Positions 1 through 12,500 of a stretch of DNA of 64,000 nucleotides are shown one piece after another; positions within the stretch are counted from its first letter, which is position 1, and every line of letters starts with the position of its first letter. The DNA comes from Hepsetus odoe (Eukaryota > Chordata > Actinopteri > Characiformes > Hepsetidae). Both the position numbers and the translations under genes were made by a program. The stretch spans positions 18,373,258-18,437,257 of the forward strand of contig CM029376.1 of assembly GCA_017165825.1 (NCBI GenBank), in the 5' to 3' direction. Under the pieces are notes generated by a model, which was not told where the DNA came from, did no database searches, and was given only the letters and a program-made list of their open reading frames with translations.

Positions 1-94
1 TGCTAAAAAAAAAGCTAATATGCCGTCTATATGATGGATTAAAATCCTAAATAATACCTCACTCTTTTTATATTATTTCATTCTTGTTTTTCAG

Positions 95-3000
95 CCATTG
101 TTGGAGGGGTCATCAGGATTTGTGTGTTGGGCCCGGGGCTTTATGGAGCTGGGTACTGTGTCAGGAAGCAGGACAGTGTTGGCAGAGACTCTCCGTGGGT
201 ACTGTTCATCTCCAGGAGCACTGCCTCTATTGCTTTTCCCAGAGGAGGACACCACAAATGGCCGTGCTGGACTCCTCAAGTTCAGGTAAATGATGATCAT
301 GTAGGTCTGTATATATTTTTCATACTTAGTAACTCTGGTGAGTTTCCATCTAGTTCTGTCCACTGCTCTGTATAGTTTAAATGTAACATTTTTGTAATGT
401 TGTGGCAGTCAAATGTAAGCAAAACATTTTTTTTTTAAACAGGAAAGAGCCTTTATTTGGCCAGGTCTAGAAATATAATGCTGTGTAAGCTTGATCAAAC
501 AAAAGAACAGTATGATTCATTTGAGAAAGGCTTGGTTTGACCATGCTTAGTTAAGGTCCTTGGTGTGAGAACTCAGGTGATTAGATGCTGAGCTGTCCTG
601 GGATGACTGCCAGGTCCTGGCTAAGCTGGGCCAAAGCTGCCCACGTCTGCCTGACCACCAATTAATCAAGTGTCAGCTGGAAAGTAATGCAAGCCTGGTT
701 GTTGTGATCTCTGCAAGCGTGTCTTAGCACGTCCCCTTTTAATTTCTCTTTTTTATGTTCTGCAACAACTCTTGAAACGGGAATAAGAATTTAGGAGAAC
801 TAAGAACTTAAATTACTGCATGTTTGTAAAGTGTGAACATGTGTGTCATTATAAAAAGAAATGCAATTTCTTAACACTGTAGATTAAAAACTCTCTCCTT
901 TGTTACCCCCACTCCAGCTCCTGGCCTTTCTCAGTGGCAGATTCTGTCCAGCCTGTGGCCTTGACAGTGAAGAGGCCTCTCGTAGCTGTGGTAATTATCA
1001 ACTTTAGCTGAAGTTTGCCATTTTTACAGCATCACACATTTAGATAAGCATTAGCCTTTAACTCTTCTGAAAAGCTAAATATCTAATTAAGTAAAAACAC
1101 ACAATGTGAAATTATCGTAATTATTACTAATAAAGTAATAAATTATTACTTTTAAATTAAACTCTGAAAGCACTGCTTGGCTAACAGCCTAATAGTGTAC
1201 TTTGTGCTACAAGACTCTAAAGAATTAGCTTATGGAGCTCCAAGAAATGAACACTTTCAATCCTCTTGCTCTGCACGGCGTTTACACAGAGGGCCCTTTC
1301 TCTAAGCGTCTGTCTCATTAGGAGGTTATTTATAGAAGCCTGCAGAGACATTTGTTAAATGACACAGTGTATCGGTGTTAGTGAATGTCATCAGATCAGG
1401 TTGTGAACCCTTTGCTTTCTGCTATTCTATTTTTTTTGGTTTTGCTTGTTTGTTCACCAAGGCCCGGTGTTATTGATCATGCTTTTTGCATTCACACATT
1501 AAGGCAAGGGCAGCCTGCAGGTAGATTCCACTGTGATAACATTCATTGGTGCATAATTATGTTCTTTTTTTTCTGCTTAGAATGTACTTGAGTCTTCATG
1601 GCTGACAGAATTGCTGTGGACATTTTTTGTACCATTCACAGTGTATCAAGTAAGGTACTACATATTACTGTCTCTTTTGCTCCTGGTGATATTTTAATAC
1701 TGCTTTTCAGACTCACTTATTTATTAATACTCCAGTTTCATACCTGATAAACTCTGTCAGGGTAATTTAATACATTAAAATAATTTTATATAAGCTTGAG
1801 GCTTATTAAAGTTTTTTTTTTTATAAAATCGATATTGTAAATGTTTGTAATTAGTTTGAGAGCCTTGATTGGAGACATTGCATTTTTATTAATTAGGGGG
1901 GGAAAACTTTCTTGAAGTATTATTTGAAAGTCACTTCACTTTTATTCCTTTCTATCCATCTTTAAATATTGTCAGATGGCTCCTACCTGAATTTAAGCAA
2001 GATGAAGAATCACATCAAGAATTCTCCAACAGAGTCCAAGAGGTATGTTGTGATGTTTGCATATATGTATAAATATAATTAAAATATATAATTAGCTGTA
2101 TTGTTTTTAATTTATTAAAGATGAATAAAGAATGAATTCTTCAAGCAGACGAATGTAACAGTGAACATGTCTCAAATAAATCTTATAGAAAAAAGATGAA
2201 AGTAGCCACTACTCCCAGTTCCACCAAAGCACACTGTTCTCTTTTCAGCACACATGGTTAGCTTTTATGCCGTTTTTGAACAGAATGTCTTTTGAATACA
2301 AACATCCAGGTCTGGTATTTTAAATAAAGATTGACATAAATGAGGCATCTGAATCTTTCATCTATTTCTTTACTCAGCTTTTGGCAACTGAGCTCGGTGT
2401 GGTCTCAACACAGATCACGAAGGAAGACAAAGCGGAGCACATCAAAAGGAAAAGGCACAGAGTCCCACACACCACACACTTGAGTAAGTGTTTTATACTT
2501 TATTGAAATGTACCTGGCTTTAATTAAATAGTTTGCAAAGAACATTTTACATTTTGTTTTAGAGTATTCCAGATATGGTCAGTCAATTTTGAATTTTGCT
2601 TCTTTGATTTAGTATTTGAGCTGTGAAGCGCATGCTGATGTAAATACTCAGCCATATATTTTCTGGAAAGGCACCCCCAAAATTTTGTTTATAAAGAATT
2701 AAGATGTTACAGAAAGGTTTAGGAAGCAGTACAAGAAAACATCACCACTTCATGCAGCCATTTTAGACAACATCATGGCTGCAAAGGACTGATCCTTTTG
2801 TGTTTTTGTTTTATTTTGTTTTTTTTCCCCCCTTTCTCCCCCACTGGATTGAATAGTCCTTTGCCACAAAAACTGACTGACAGCACTGCTGGTTGTAGGT
2901 TAGCTGGTTAGTCTAAGGTTATGATTTTTGTTTAGGGTAGGAGGGGTCATGGATTCAAATCCTGGACGAGCCCAGCGTTCTGGTGCAGAAAGCTCTGGTC

Positions 3001-5035
3001 CCAGCTTTTTTGGCCTTGTGGTTAGGCAATAGGCCCCAGGATTGGAATGTCGTGGGTTAGAATCCCTGACCAGTAGGTTGCCCGGTGTGTATGGGTGAAA
3101 AGCAGAAGTTTCACTTAACCACTCCTACTGGTTGCTTAAAATAGACTCTTGTTATCTAAAAAGACTGAATGCCTATGGGATAAGTAAAAAAAAAATGTGT
3201 TAATCAGATTTTTTCTCCACCGTTTCTTTCTATTTGATATAGATAGATCTAATGAAGATTGTTTGTTTGCCCTTAAACTATAGCAACAAGTTATGTTAGC
3301 TTATATTCCCAAAAAACAAAAAGACATTGACCGTAAGATTAATGTAATTTCTCTGTCCAGATTTAGGTGCCAGACCTCGCACGATGGCGCAGGGTTTCCT
3401 TGTTTCAAATATAGGGGCAGAGGACCCTAGAGTGGGACGTATGGCACAGCAGGTGAAGGAAGTGCTACCAGATATCCCCCTTAGTGTTATCACCAGAGAT
3501 CTATGTAAGTCATCTGTTACAGCAATTCATGAAAGTGAATCTGAATAGAACAGCAGTCTTTAACCCTGATTTTATCATAAAGGTTGTGAATTCTTATGTC
3601 CTGTGTTTATATTATACACCTGATTTCTCAGTTAGTTTTGCAATGTATGTTTTAGTGCAATTATATTAATCTTGCTTTACTCATGCCTTCTTTAATGATC
3701 ATGCTTGTCCATTAAGTGCTAACAAACTGTGTGGATGCAACTATTACCAACCTGCTGGAGCGCACTGAGCAGTATCACACAGAGCCTTCAGAGGGTGCTG
3801 CATCAGGTCCAGCTCAACCTCTAGTCTCCACCACACCTTCTGTTGCTGCCTCCCTACCTACTATAAATGTGAGGAAAAGACTCTCAAATTACACTCACAC
3901 CGCACTCTAAATGAGTCACCTTAGGTTAGCACTCTGCACAATTTGTGTTGTGTTAATTAGTTTACCTCAAATTCTAATAGCTTTTGACTTATGTTTATAA
4001 CATTGAAGCTTATATATAGTCCTATCATTTTGGCTATTGGAACGTACTATTTTGTCAATTTTTATTTATTTTTTTGTGTGTGAGCTGAGACAAATGTCTG
4101 CTGGATCTAAACTGCATACAGTTGGACAAGTTTGCCCATGTTTGGAAGGCATTTCACTTTTTTGTTGTTTATTTAATCTACAGCCAGCTGCCAAATCTTT
4201 TGGGAAGTCGCCAACAGACCGACACATGTCTCTACAGGATAGAAAAGCAGCCTTGTATGAGTATGCGAGAAGGTGATTCCCAAACATCTGCTATCAAAGA
4301 AACACATTGTCATAAAAGAAAAGCTCCACTCTTTTATTTCTCTCAAGCTCTATATCAGAATAAGCTTTACTAGGAAGTGACTCCACGATATCAGTCCATT
4401 AAATAATGTAATTTATAATCCTTACTTGCTGTTTGACACTGACATCGTAAATCATCTAGGCTGTTGGTTCATGACGTTAAACTTGTTTATCACACCAAAC
4501 ACTATCTCGTCTCGTTTCAGGTCAGCAGTACCTATTGTATAAGCGTAAGAGTCATTGGAGCTCTGCCAGTGTTTATTTACACAACACAGTGAACTTTAAC
4601 GGACACACACACACGTTTATGCATGAGGCCTGGTTATGCCTGGCACTCTGCTGAAGCTTCAGAAACTGAAAGCCCCTTTTGAGAACAGTTTGCATGAAGG
4701 CTATCCTTGTTATTAAGACAGCTATTCCATTAGATTTCATTACTTCCGTTGAGTCGTTATGTAAGAGGCAAGCACCAGCATATTCTCAGTCATGCAGGTT
4801 ATCTGGACACATGCAATCCTACATGTTCACTGCAGGGGTGGAGTTATCAAGATGGGTTTCAAACCACAGTAGAAGTGACAGTAGCAAAAAAAAAGGGGGG
4901 GGGGTTTAAGTGCAAGGACAATTGATAATTGACTATTGATTGAAAGTAATTGAATTCTCTTTTTTTTTTTTCTTATTTATTTTTGCCCCTTTCAGGCGTT
5001 ACATTGAGAAACATGGACTGGAGGAAGACCTATGA
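95..5035 (+). CDS. aup1: AUP1, lipid droplet / ERAD adaptor with CUE domain (5' part missing)
   Basis: Partial gene; the first exon(s) lie left of the window. Exons read as 95-285, 918-990, 1581-1654, 1976-2042, 2378-2483, 3361-3504, 3717-3868, 4184-4272 and 4996-5035 join in one frame to 311 residues and a TGA stop, with GT/AG at each junction. The first three exons match the AUP1 acyltransferase-like region (SSGFVCWARGFME, LLLFPEEDTTNGRAGLL, PLVAV, VPFTVYQVRWL). The exons at 3361 and 3717 carry the CUE ubiquitin-binding domain (MAQQVKEVLPDIPLSVI, then NCVDATITNLLER). The last two exons carry the basic UBE2G2-binding helix (SLQDRKAALYEYARRRYIEK). In the family, AUP1 sits as a hairpin in the ER and lipid-droplet membrane and recruits UBE2G2 for ER-associated degradation. 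The N-terminal hairpin is not visible here. Identity is very secure; individual splice sites are eye-read. Confidence 0.93.
286..4995 (+). other. aup1 introns: contents
   Basis: The eight introns in the window are 632, 590, 321, 335, 877, 212, 315 and 723 bases. They are AT-rich with poly-T runs. Apart from a decayed SINE at about 3008-3125 and an A9-G9 run near 4887-4905 I see no structure in them. Donor sequences are ordinary (GTAAAT, GTAATT, GTACTA, GTATGT, GTAAGT, GTAAGT, GTGAGG, GTGATT). Confidence 0.7.
3008..3125 (+). repeat. decayed SINE family 2 fragment
   Basis: TTGGCCTTGTGGTTAGGC, then GGGTTAGAATCCCTGACC and a GTGTGTATGGGTGAAAAGCAGA stretch match the head and tail of the SINE copies elsewhere in the window, with the core largely deleted. 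It sits in an aup1 intron. Confidence 0.55.
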
Positions 5036-5385
5036 ATTTGGAAAAACGACCACCCAAGGATTTGTTTATGCAGAGACAACTGACTTCACACACAATGTTA
5101 CCCTGACAAAGAGGAAATTATTGCATTGAGCTGAAATATTTGTGTTCACTAAAAATACAGATTGGAATAAGTTGGACTTCAGTGGATTTTTTTTAATCCT
5201 CTTGCATGGCAATCATGCATGTCTTTTTAATTATTTCTCTGCTACAGGAAAAAAAAAGATTATTTTGGTAAACAATTTGTACTACACCCTAGTGACAGTG
5301 GAACATCTCATATTATTTTTATAACGTTGAGAATTAGAAAGCCGGGGTTGGCATTGTGCAGTTCAGAATAAAGCAGTATGAGGTT
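5036..5385 (+). terminator. aup1: aup1 3' UTR and poly(A) signal
   Basis: AATAAA at 5367-5372 is the first clear canonical poly(A) signal after the TGA stop, giving a 3' UTR of roughly 350 bases. The tubulin promoter starts less than 400 bases beyond, so the two genes are close tandem neighbours. Confidence 0.55.
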
Positions 5386-5757
5386 ATGTTGTAAGGTTGT
5401 GTTTATTCAGCTTTTAAAGACATTAAAGATCATTTATTAATGCCAAACATCTGTCTGTTCATGTCTCTTAAATATGGCAAAAAAATATAAGTGGTTAAAT
5501 GTGCTCTGAGCACTTTCTGCTCAATTTATAAAACAGCAGGCAAATAAATGTCACCCATTCATTCTGATATTGCAATGGAAAGTCAACAGTTCAGTAATTC
5601 TAAACAAAAACAGTAATTTAAGTAGTATTATTCTGCACTCTGTCCAAGGCTGGAGCTGATATATTTAACCACTTAATATGAAAAACCGTTACAGAGAAAA
5701 ACCCACTCCGGTATGACGATGGAGAAAAACATTTGAAACTTGTAGTGACGCTCTCCG
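5386..5757. other. intergenic spacer between aup1 and tubb4b
   Basis: Short AT-rich spacer. It contains further AATAAA-like strings near 5545 but no ORF or repeat that I can identify. The right end grades into the CCAAT-rich tubulin promoter. Confidence 0.5.
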
Positions 5758-5923
5758 CCAATCAAAGTCGGTCTATGGGTCTGCAGCCAATAGTCGTTAA
5801 GTTTGACGACAGGCTCCTGATAGGAGTTCACCAATCATATCAGAGAAGTGGGCGGGTGCAGGATACAGAGCGACCAATGGGACAAGAGAGAATGTAGGCT
5901 AGCCCTCCAGACCGAATAAATAG
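5758..5923 (+). promoter_or_regulatory. tubb4b: tubb4b core promoter: four CCAAT boxes, GC box, TATA-like box
   Basis: CCAAT occurs on the plus strand at 5758, 5787, 5831 and 5874, spaced 29, 44 and 43 bases apart. A GC box (GGGCGGG) lies at 5850-5856 and a TATA-like AATAAATAG at 5915-5923, about 90 bases before the ATG. Repeated CCAAT boxes are bound by NF-Y in many growth-related promoters. The transcription start is inferred at about 5945-5955. Confidence 0.65.
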
Positions 5924-6012
5924 AAGTACTTCTCGAATTACTGTGTCATTGTCGCTGGTTTGTGCCGATTGGGTTTTCTTTCACTAAACTTTGTTGTTCA
6001 ACAGTTAGCAAA

Positions 6013-8447
6013 ATGAGGGAGATTGTTCATTTGCAAGCAGGACAGTGTGGCAACCAGATTGGTGCCAAGGTAAGAAGTTTTTTTTTTTTTTTTCCTTCTC
6101 CCCACTTCATTCGGTGTTGTCGAGCTGGCTGTGGTATCTGAAGGCCTCGCTCTTTTTAGCCGTTAGAAATGAAGTCTGCAGTTTCGTTGTGTGGTCGGCC
6201 ATACAACAATCATCTAGTCGTTTTTTTTTTTTTTTTCTTGTATGAATGTGGAGTTCATTGCGCTACTAAGTAGATTAAGTGCGTTTTTCAAAATGCAACA
6301 AGTTGACGTTTGGGGAGAAAAAAAGCTCGAGTAGTTGAATATATATTAAACCGACGGTATGGGGAAAAAATGAGAAGGCCTGGTTTTGTTCTTTCTGGCC
6401 TGTTTTAATCGGCTCGATTTGAATGAACTAATGGTGGAACAATGCGGGACGGCTGAAGGGTGTTGGCCTGGCGCGCGCGCTCTCCAACATGGCCGGTCGT
6501 ATCTGGTTCAGCTCGTGGAAAAGGCCCCCACCCAGCAACGGGTTCGGATTAGTCGATCTCTAGGTTTCCAAAACCGCTATTCTGCCTCTTCACTCGATTA
6601 TATCATTTGTTCACGAGTTTTTACCGCCGGTGGTTACATTTTTATAAAGCCGGTCCTCGCCGGTCCTATAAAATGGCCTCAGTGACTTGGCAAACTCCAT
6701 TTTGCAAGAATAACGGCTCACACCGTTACAATGGATGACCTGGTTTTCGTCTACAAGCCCGGAAAACAATTTAAAAAAAATCTGCATTTCCTATTTTTGA
6801 CTTTTTAAAATGGGCCCAAACAAATTTTGCCGCATGTTTAAATTTATTTATTTTTTTCCCCCCCAGTTCTGGGAAGTGATCAGTGACGAGCATGGTATTG
6901 ACCCAACAGGCAGTTACCATGGTGACAGTGATCTTCAGCTGGACAGGATCAATGTTTACTACAATGAGGCCACTGGTGAGTTTCTAAAGAAGCAAACGGG
7001 GCTTCAAGTTGGCCTTGACTAGGAGTTGAGTTGTAAATAGTGACTTCTTTTTCAATGGCCATGTACATTTCTAATATGTGGTAAGTTGACCCACTTGGAA
7101 TGTGTTCTAGGTGGAAAGTATGTCCCACGTGCTGTTCTTGTGGATTTGGAGCCTGGTACCATGGACTCTGTGAGGTCTGGACCTTTTGGACAGATCTTCA
7201 GACCTGACAACTTTGTGTTTGGTAATGAGTTTATCTTTATAAATAAGGGGCTGATTTTTGCCCACTGCATTAATGCAAAGTAGGAAATCTGATATGGAAG
7301 AATCCATCTTGCCACAATGCCTTGCAGTCAAATGTGGACCTGACTCATGGGTGTAACTTTGCATGTAATTAATGCTTTCTTTGCAGGTCAGAGTGGTGCT
7401 GGGAACAACTGGGCCAAGGGCCATTATACAGAGGGAGCAGAGTTGGTGGACTCTGTTCTGGATGTGGTACGCAAGGAGGCTGAAAGCTGCGACTGCTTGC
7501 AGGGCTTCCAGCTCACGCACTCACTCGGTGGTGGCACTGGGTCTGGCATGGGTACCCTCCTCATCAGCAAGATCCGTGAAGAGTATCCTGACCGCATCAT
7601 GAACACCTTCAGTGTTGTGCCATCACCAAAAGTCTCAGACACAGTGGTGGAGCCATACAACGCCACACTGTCAGTCCATCAGTTGGTAGAGAACACAGAT
7701 GAGACGTATTGTATCGACAACGAAGCACTATACGATATCTGCTTCCGCACACTCAAACTCACAACACCCACATATGGGGATCTCAACCATCTTGTCTCCG
7801 CTACTATGAGCGGTGTCACAACCTGCCTGAGGTTCCCTGGTCAGCTGAATGCTGACTTGCGTAAATTGGCTGTTAACATGGTCCCGTTCCCCCGTCTGCA
7901 CTTCTTCATGCCTGGCTTTGCCCCTCTCACTAGCAGAGGTAGCCAACAGTACCGTGCTCTCACTGTTCCTGAGCTAACACAGCAGATGTTTGATGCAAAG
8001 AACATGATGGCTGCCTGTGATCCACGTCACGGGCGTTACCTTACCGTCGCTGCCGTGTTCCGTGGCCGCATGTCCATGAAAGAGGTTGATGAGCAGATGC
8101 TGAATGTACAGAACAAGAACAGCAGCTACTTTGTTGAGTGGATCCCCAACAACGTCAAGACTGCCGTCTGTGACATTCCACCACGTGGGCTCAAGATGGC
8201 TGCCACCTTCATTGGCAACAGCACTGCTATCCAGGAGCTGTTCAAGCGTATCTCTGAGCAATTCACAGCTATGTTCAGGCGCAAGGCTTTCCTCCACTGG
8301 TATACGGGAGAGGGCATGGATGAGATGGAGTTCACGGAAGCAGAGAGCAACATGAATGACCTGGTGTCTGAGTACCAGCAATACCAGGATGCCACTGCCG
8401 AGGAGGAAGGGGAGTTTGAAGAGGAAGGCGAGGAGGAGCTGGCTTAA
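6013..8447 (+). CDS. tubb4b: Tubulin beta, TUBB4B-type
   Basis: Complete gene of four exons: 6013-6069, 6867-6975, 7111-7221 and 7387-8447, giving 445 residues, the usual beta-tubulin length and vertebrate exon layout. The product pairs with alpha-tubulin to build microtubules. Visible hallmarks are the N-terminal MREI tetrapeptide, which in the family drives co-translational tubulin mRNA autoregulation, the GTP-binding loop GGGTGSG in exon 4, and the acidic tail EEEGEFEEEGEEELA. That tail is closest to TUBB4B among the vertebrate isotypes I know. The core is nearly identical to human TUBB4B. The start is fixed by the MREI exon just downstream of the promoter. Isotype assignment rests on the tail and is less certain than family membership. 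No frameshift or odd codon use was seen. Confidence 0.96.
6070..6866 (+). other. tubb4b intron 1
   Basis: This 797-base intron is richer in GC and CpG in its middle (about 6450-6680) than its surroundings. It holds a good TATA element, TATAAAA, at 6667-6673, and ends in a poly-pyrimidine tract and CCCCCCAG. The long plus-strand ORF at 6386-6685 resembles nothing I recognise and is probably chance. Confidence 0.6.
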
Positions 8448-8585
8448 ATTCGTCTTTCACGTTCATATTTTTTTTTTCCATGTTTTTCCTTTCAGAACTT
8501 TCCTTTGTCACTTTCTTACTGCGTTTGTCACTTGCATTCAAAGTTGTACCTTTAAGACCAATAAAATATGCAGTTAATGACACCT
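8448..8585 (+). terminator. tubb4b: tubb4b 3' UTR and poly(A) signal
   Basis: AATAAA at 8560-8565, 113 bases after the TAA stop, with a second AATAAA at 8677-8682. The first would give the short 3' UTR typical of tubulin genes. Transcription here runs toward the 3' end of loxl3. Confidence 0.65.
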
Positions 8586-8868
8586 GATCCTGTTGCAGTG
8601 ATTGATCTTTAAGAATGATTGGGTATTTTGGTACCAAGGCTTTATTACTGAAAACAATGATTTTCTGTGGTTGCAAAATAAAGTTGTCCAATATGAAATT
8701 TGCCCAGTGGAGTCTGCAAGCTAGTTCCTCCAAACCTCAAACACTTCCGTCACAGCTTTCTGAATAAATGAGATCTTAAAGAACTATTTCTCCTAAACTT
8801 CAGGAAATGCTGTGAAGACGAACACTGGAAGGAATGGTGCTGTGCATGCAGCCTTCTGGTACATCAGC

Positions 8869-9547
8869 TTTATTAGTGTAGGCAGGATATCTTGGGTTTT
8901 AAGCCTGGTTTATTGGATTAGGAGTGTTCAATGACATTAAGTGTCTGTCTTTGTGATGCCCCTTGAGCTGAGTAAGTATGAGCAATTTCTTTGCTTAGAT
9001 TTCATTCTTAAATCTTCACAAAAAGGTTTTCTTGACTCATTGCATTCATCAATACAGTTTAATACAAACTAATTTTTTTGTAAATGTTGACAATGATATG
9101 TTAAATATTTATATAGACCTTGCTTTAGCATTCAATACATGATGGTACTCAACACATTTTAAAAGAAGTTTAACCTGATTTCTCAGGCAGGGAACTGGAC
9201 TGTTCAGTCAGATGAAAAGAGGCTTGGTTAGGCTCATGCATAAGGAAGTGCCCTCAAGTGCATTTCCTTTTAGCCCTTTCCTTTTATTCAAACACAAAGG
9301 ACTAGTCAAAGCACCTTTGTCCTTTAACATGGTTAGGGGGAAATGTAAACAAAGATACTGACCACATTGCTTCCTTTTTAGCTGCAAAATTGCTGATTTG
9401 AAGCACCAAGAGACAATTCCTATAAACCCGAGACATAAATGATTGGGACTTTGGGGTTCATAAGAATAAATAAAGTACTCTGGTATATTATAAGGTTGTT
9501 CATTTCCCAAAGTGGTTTAAAGCAGTTGCAGGGAATGGCAGTTGATG
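8869..9547 (-). terminator. loxl3: loxl3 3' UTR with candidate poly(A) signals
   Basis: Downstream of the TAA stop (9550-9548) the minus strand has AATAAA at 8874-8869 (TTTATT on the plus strand), and another at 8646-8641. Using the first gives a 3' UTR of about 690 bases. Using the second would bring the end to within about 80 bases of the tubulin poly(A) signal, so the two convergent transcripts nearly touch. No ORF or repeat was seen in the interval. Confidence 0.45.
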
Positions 9548-12500
9548 TTATGAGATCTGATTATTCAGCTGACCAGGATAAAGTTCAAACTGCTTCTCTG
9601 CCTCCTCGCTGTATGAATCACCTGGAAATGGAGCATGAAATGAGACAAACTGCTTGCTTTACTGATAAAAGTTGGCATGATCCCTGCTGATTAGGTAACA
9701 AATGATGAGCTCACTAGGAGTGGCCTTATCCTTGTGACTGAAAGCAGCTGAAGGACTTAAAATCTTCTAGTTTACAGGTGAGGGTGAACACTAAATCTCC
9801 AAAAGAATATAACTGTTACTTACCCACATGGCATTTATGCAACCAGATCCTATTGCCATCGTATTTGCAGTTGCAGCGCATGGCGTTATTGGTGAAGTCA
9901 CTTTCTGCTACCTCAAAGTTAGGGTTGAGTACAACCTGCAATAAAGCAGAACCAATTCTTTAAGAAGTGAAATACCGGTGCAGGGTACATCTGAGGTCAG
10001 CTGGGAAGAATAAATAGCCAAAAATAAATAAATACATTTGCAAGCAGTTTAGGTTCCTCTTAATCCTGCATCCATTAAAAGGACCCCCCCGTGTACCCAA
10101 AGGTTCATTATGAAAACCAAATCAACTGAATCCTATTAGCCACTCTTGATCCTCTGAGTTGTGTAGTTGCAATAGCATGTGTCTGCTGCAAGAGGGCAGT
10201 CTATCAACACTATTTAAAGCCATGGTCCAAGCAAAAAGCTTGCCATTGGGGTCCTTTGGGACCATGTTTGTCATGGCGATATGTATCCAGACTGCAAGAT
10301 TGTTAATTATAAGAACAAAACTTTAAGGATCTATGCAGTAACTCTTTATTGCAGACTGTGGATGTAATTATGAGACTGGATGCATCAAGTTTACATTTAC
10401 CTGTAGTATATAGTTTCCAGGTTTAACATCAGTGATGTCAATCCACTGACAGTCAATGTCATGTCTATAGGTGTCCCAGCAGTCAACTGTGATGCCCTGC
10501 TCTCCAAAGTTAGCACACTCATATCGTTTTGAAACACCTGCTCCAAAGCATAAGTAGCATCATAACTTATGACTTGACAGAGGACAAGGACAGAAAGGAC
10601 CTCTGGGTCTCTTCTTGGGCTGGTGCAGAGTCAAACATCACTACCAAGCAGTATTACAGTATTAAAGTATTATCATAGTATTATACCCAGAAAAGTCCCA
10701 ACTAATTCAATATTCTCAGTTCCATTGCAGCAGAAAATCAAGTGTCTCCATTTACAGATTCAAAGGCACAAAAAGTGAACGTTTAGCACCTCAGACTCTT
10801 CCTAGGGCATCTCATTTGCTATTTTCCTAAAAAGCATATGTTTATGGCTCATCAACATTGAAAGTATTGCCTTATCTGAAGCAATTTGATCTTTGTAGTT
10901 TAATCTACTTTAATTACAGTCATTTTGACACGTCAACATTTTATTAACATATTGATAAATATAAATAAATGTACTACTATGTCCCAACCAGATAGACACA
11001 ACATTATAAACTCAGGGTTACCTTCGTGGCAGTCTGTGTCTTCCAGACAGAAGCTGGCTTTGTGACCATCTGCCACTTTGGTCCCATTGAGATCCAGCAG
11101 ATCGTAGTGGGTAAAAATGTCCATACTGTGATAATGCCTGTATTCACGTGCAATAATAAACAGATAAAAGAGAATAGCAAAACAGTGTTAAATAATGCAT
11201 CTGCTGTCTTCTCCATAAATAAAGGTAATCTAAACTATTTTTAGGTTTGACCACAACTGACAATAAAACAGAAATGAATGCCAGGATAGTGTTTCTTGTC
11301 ATACTGAGCTGCTTTTCAGAAGGAAATCTACAGCTGTTTTTTCGCTGGACAAGGTGCAGAGGATCAGGTCAAAACACATGTAACACACAGCTGGGGAGTT
11401 TCTGCCTTGGATGTGTTTTCCTGGGCTAGAAATAGTTTGTGTGGTTTAGGTGAAGGGTGGTGTCTGGGTAGAGTGTGCAATAGGCAGGACGTAGCTGATA
11501 GCTATGATGTAGGCGGTTCTTAACGTGATGATAAATAACCACGATTCTTGGATTTGTAACTTCATATCACCAAGGTCCTTGTCAGCAGAAGCTCCAGAAT
11601 TTTTTTTTCTTCTTTTTTCAGAATTTCACCTGTTTGCCTTATTCTTTGGCATCTTCATGTAAATGGTCATTCATCTTCACCTTCAGAAGTATGTTCTCCT
11701 CTGGTTTTGTTGAGGAAGTATGATAACATCTTCAACAGAACCACTCACCCTCTGTGAATTATCAAGAAAATCATCTGCTCTATTCACACATGGACTCCAA
11801 CAGACGCTACACCTTTTATTAGGGGACTAGAAGCGTAACAGCAGTTTAATGTCTGGTCTGGCTGATATAGACATTTGCATACTCAGGTCCTTGTTATTTC
11901 TAGGAAAGTTTTAGAATTTTAATGCATTATGCATAGATTAAACAAAGTCCTTGCTCCTTTATCTTGGTCAAATGTATTGCTTTTTCAAGTAACTTAACAA
12001 AAGAAACAAATATGGCTATTTTAAAGTTGAGAGCAACTCACTTTATGGTACAAAAATTGACCAGTTTCTATTTATTTCTTCAGATATTCCAGGAAAACCA
12101 ACAGTAAAGTGTGTCAGCTTAAAAATTTCTTCAGTGTTGGCTTTACCACAGCAATAATCCTTTGTCAATGTTTACATGTCTAGCAGTACTTTCTCTTGTA
12201 CAACTCTTTAATGCATCTAAATCCAAGGATTTGCATCCAAACAACCAAATGCAAAATTAAATTAAATTAAAATCTCCCTACACAGGCACTTTTGCTCTGA
12301 ATTAAGGTAGCTTAGGTTGCTTCTGTGACTAAGAGAAACCATACAAGCCTTCCCTGTTGAAAAAATGATGAAAACTTGTCTTTCTGGGTCATGCACATAC
12401 ACTCACATGCACAAATCCATCCTGTGAACATGCGCAATTCCACTAGAACCAAGCCTAGTCCATAGCCTTTAGCACAATTATTACCTGTTGATTCTTTATT

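Noticed and set aside
6386..6685. 99-residue ORF in tubb4b intron 1
   Set aside because: No recognisable domain, crosses the intronic TATA element, and would not join the tubulin frame.
7974..8381. 135-residue minus-strand ORF and other ORFs antisense to the tubulin exons
   Set aside because: Shadows of tubb4b exon 4; antisense open frames are common in conserved, codon-biased exons.
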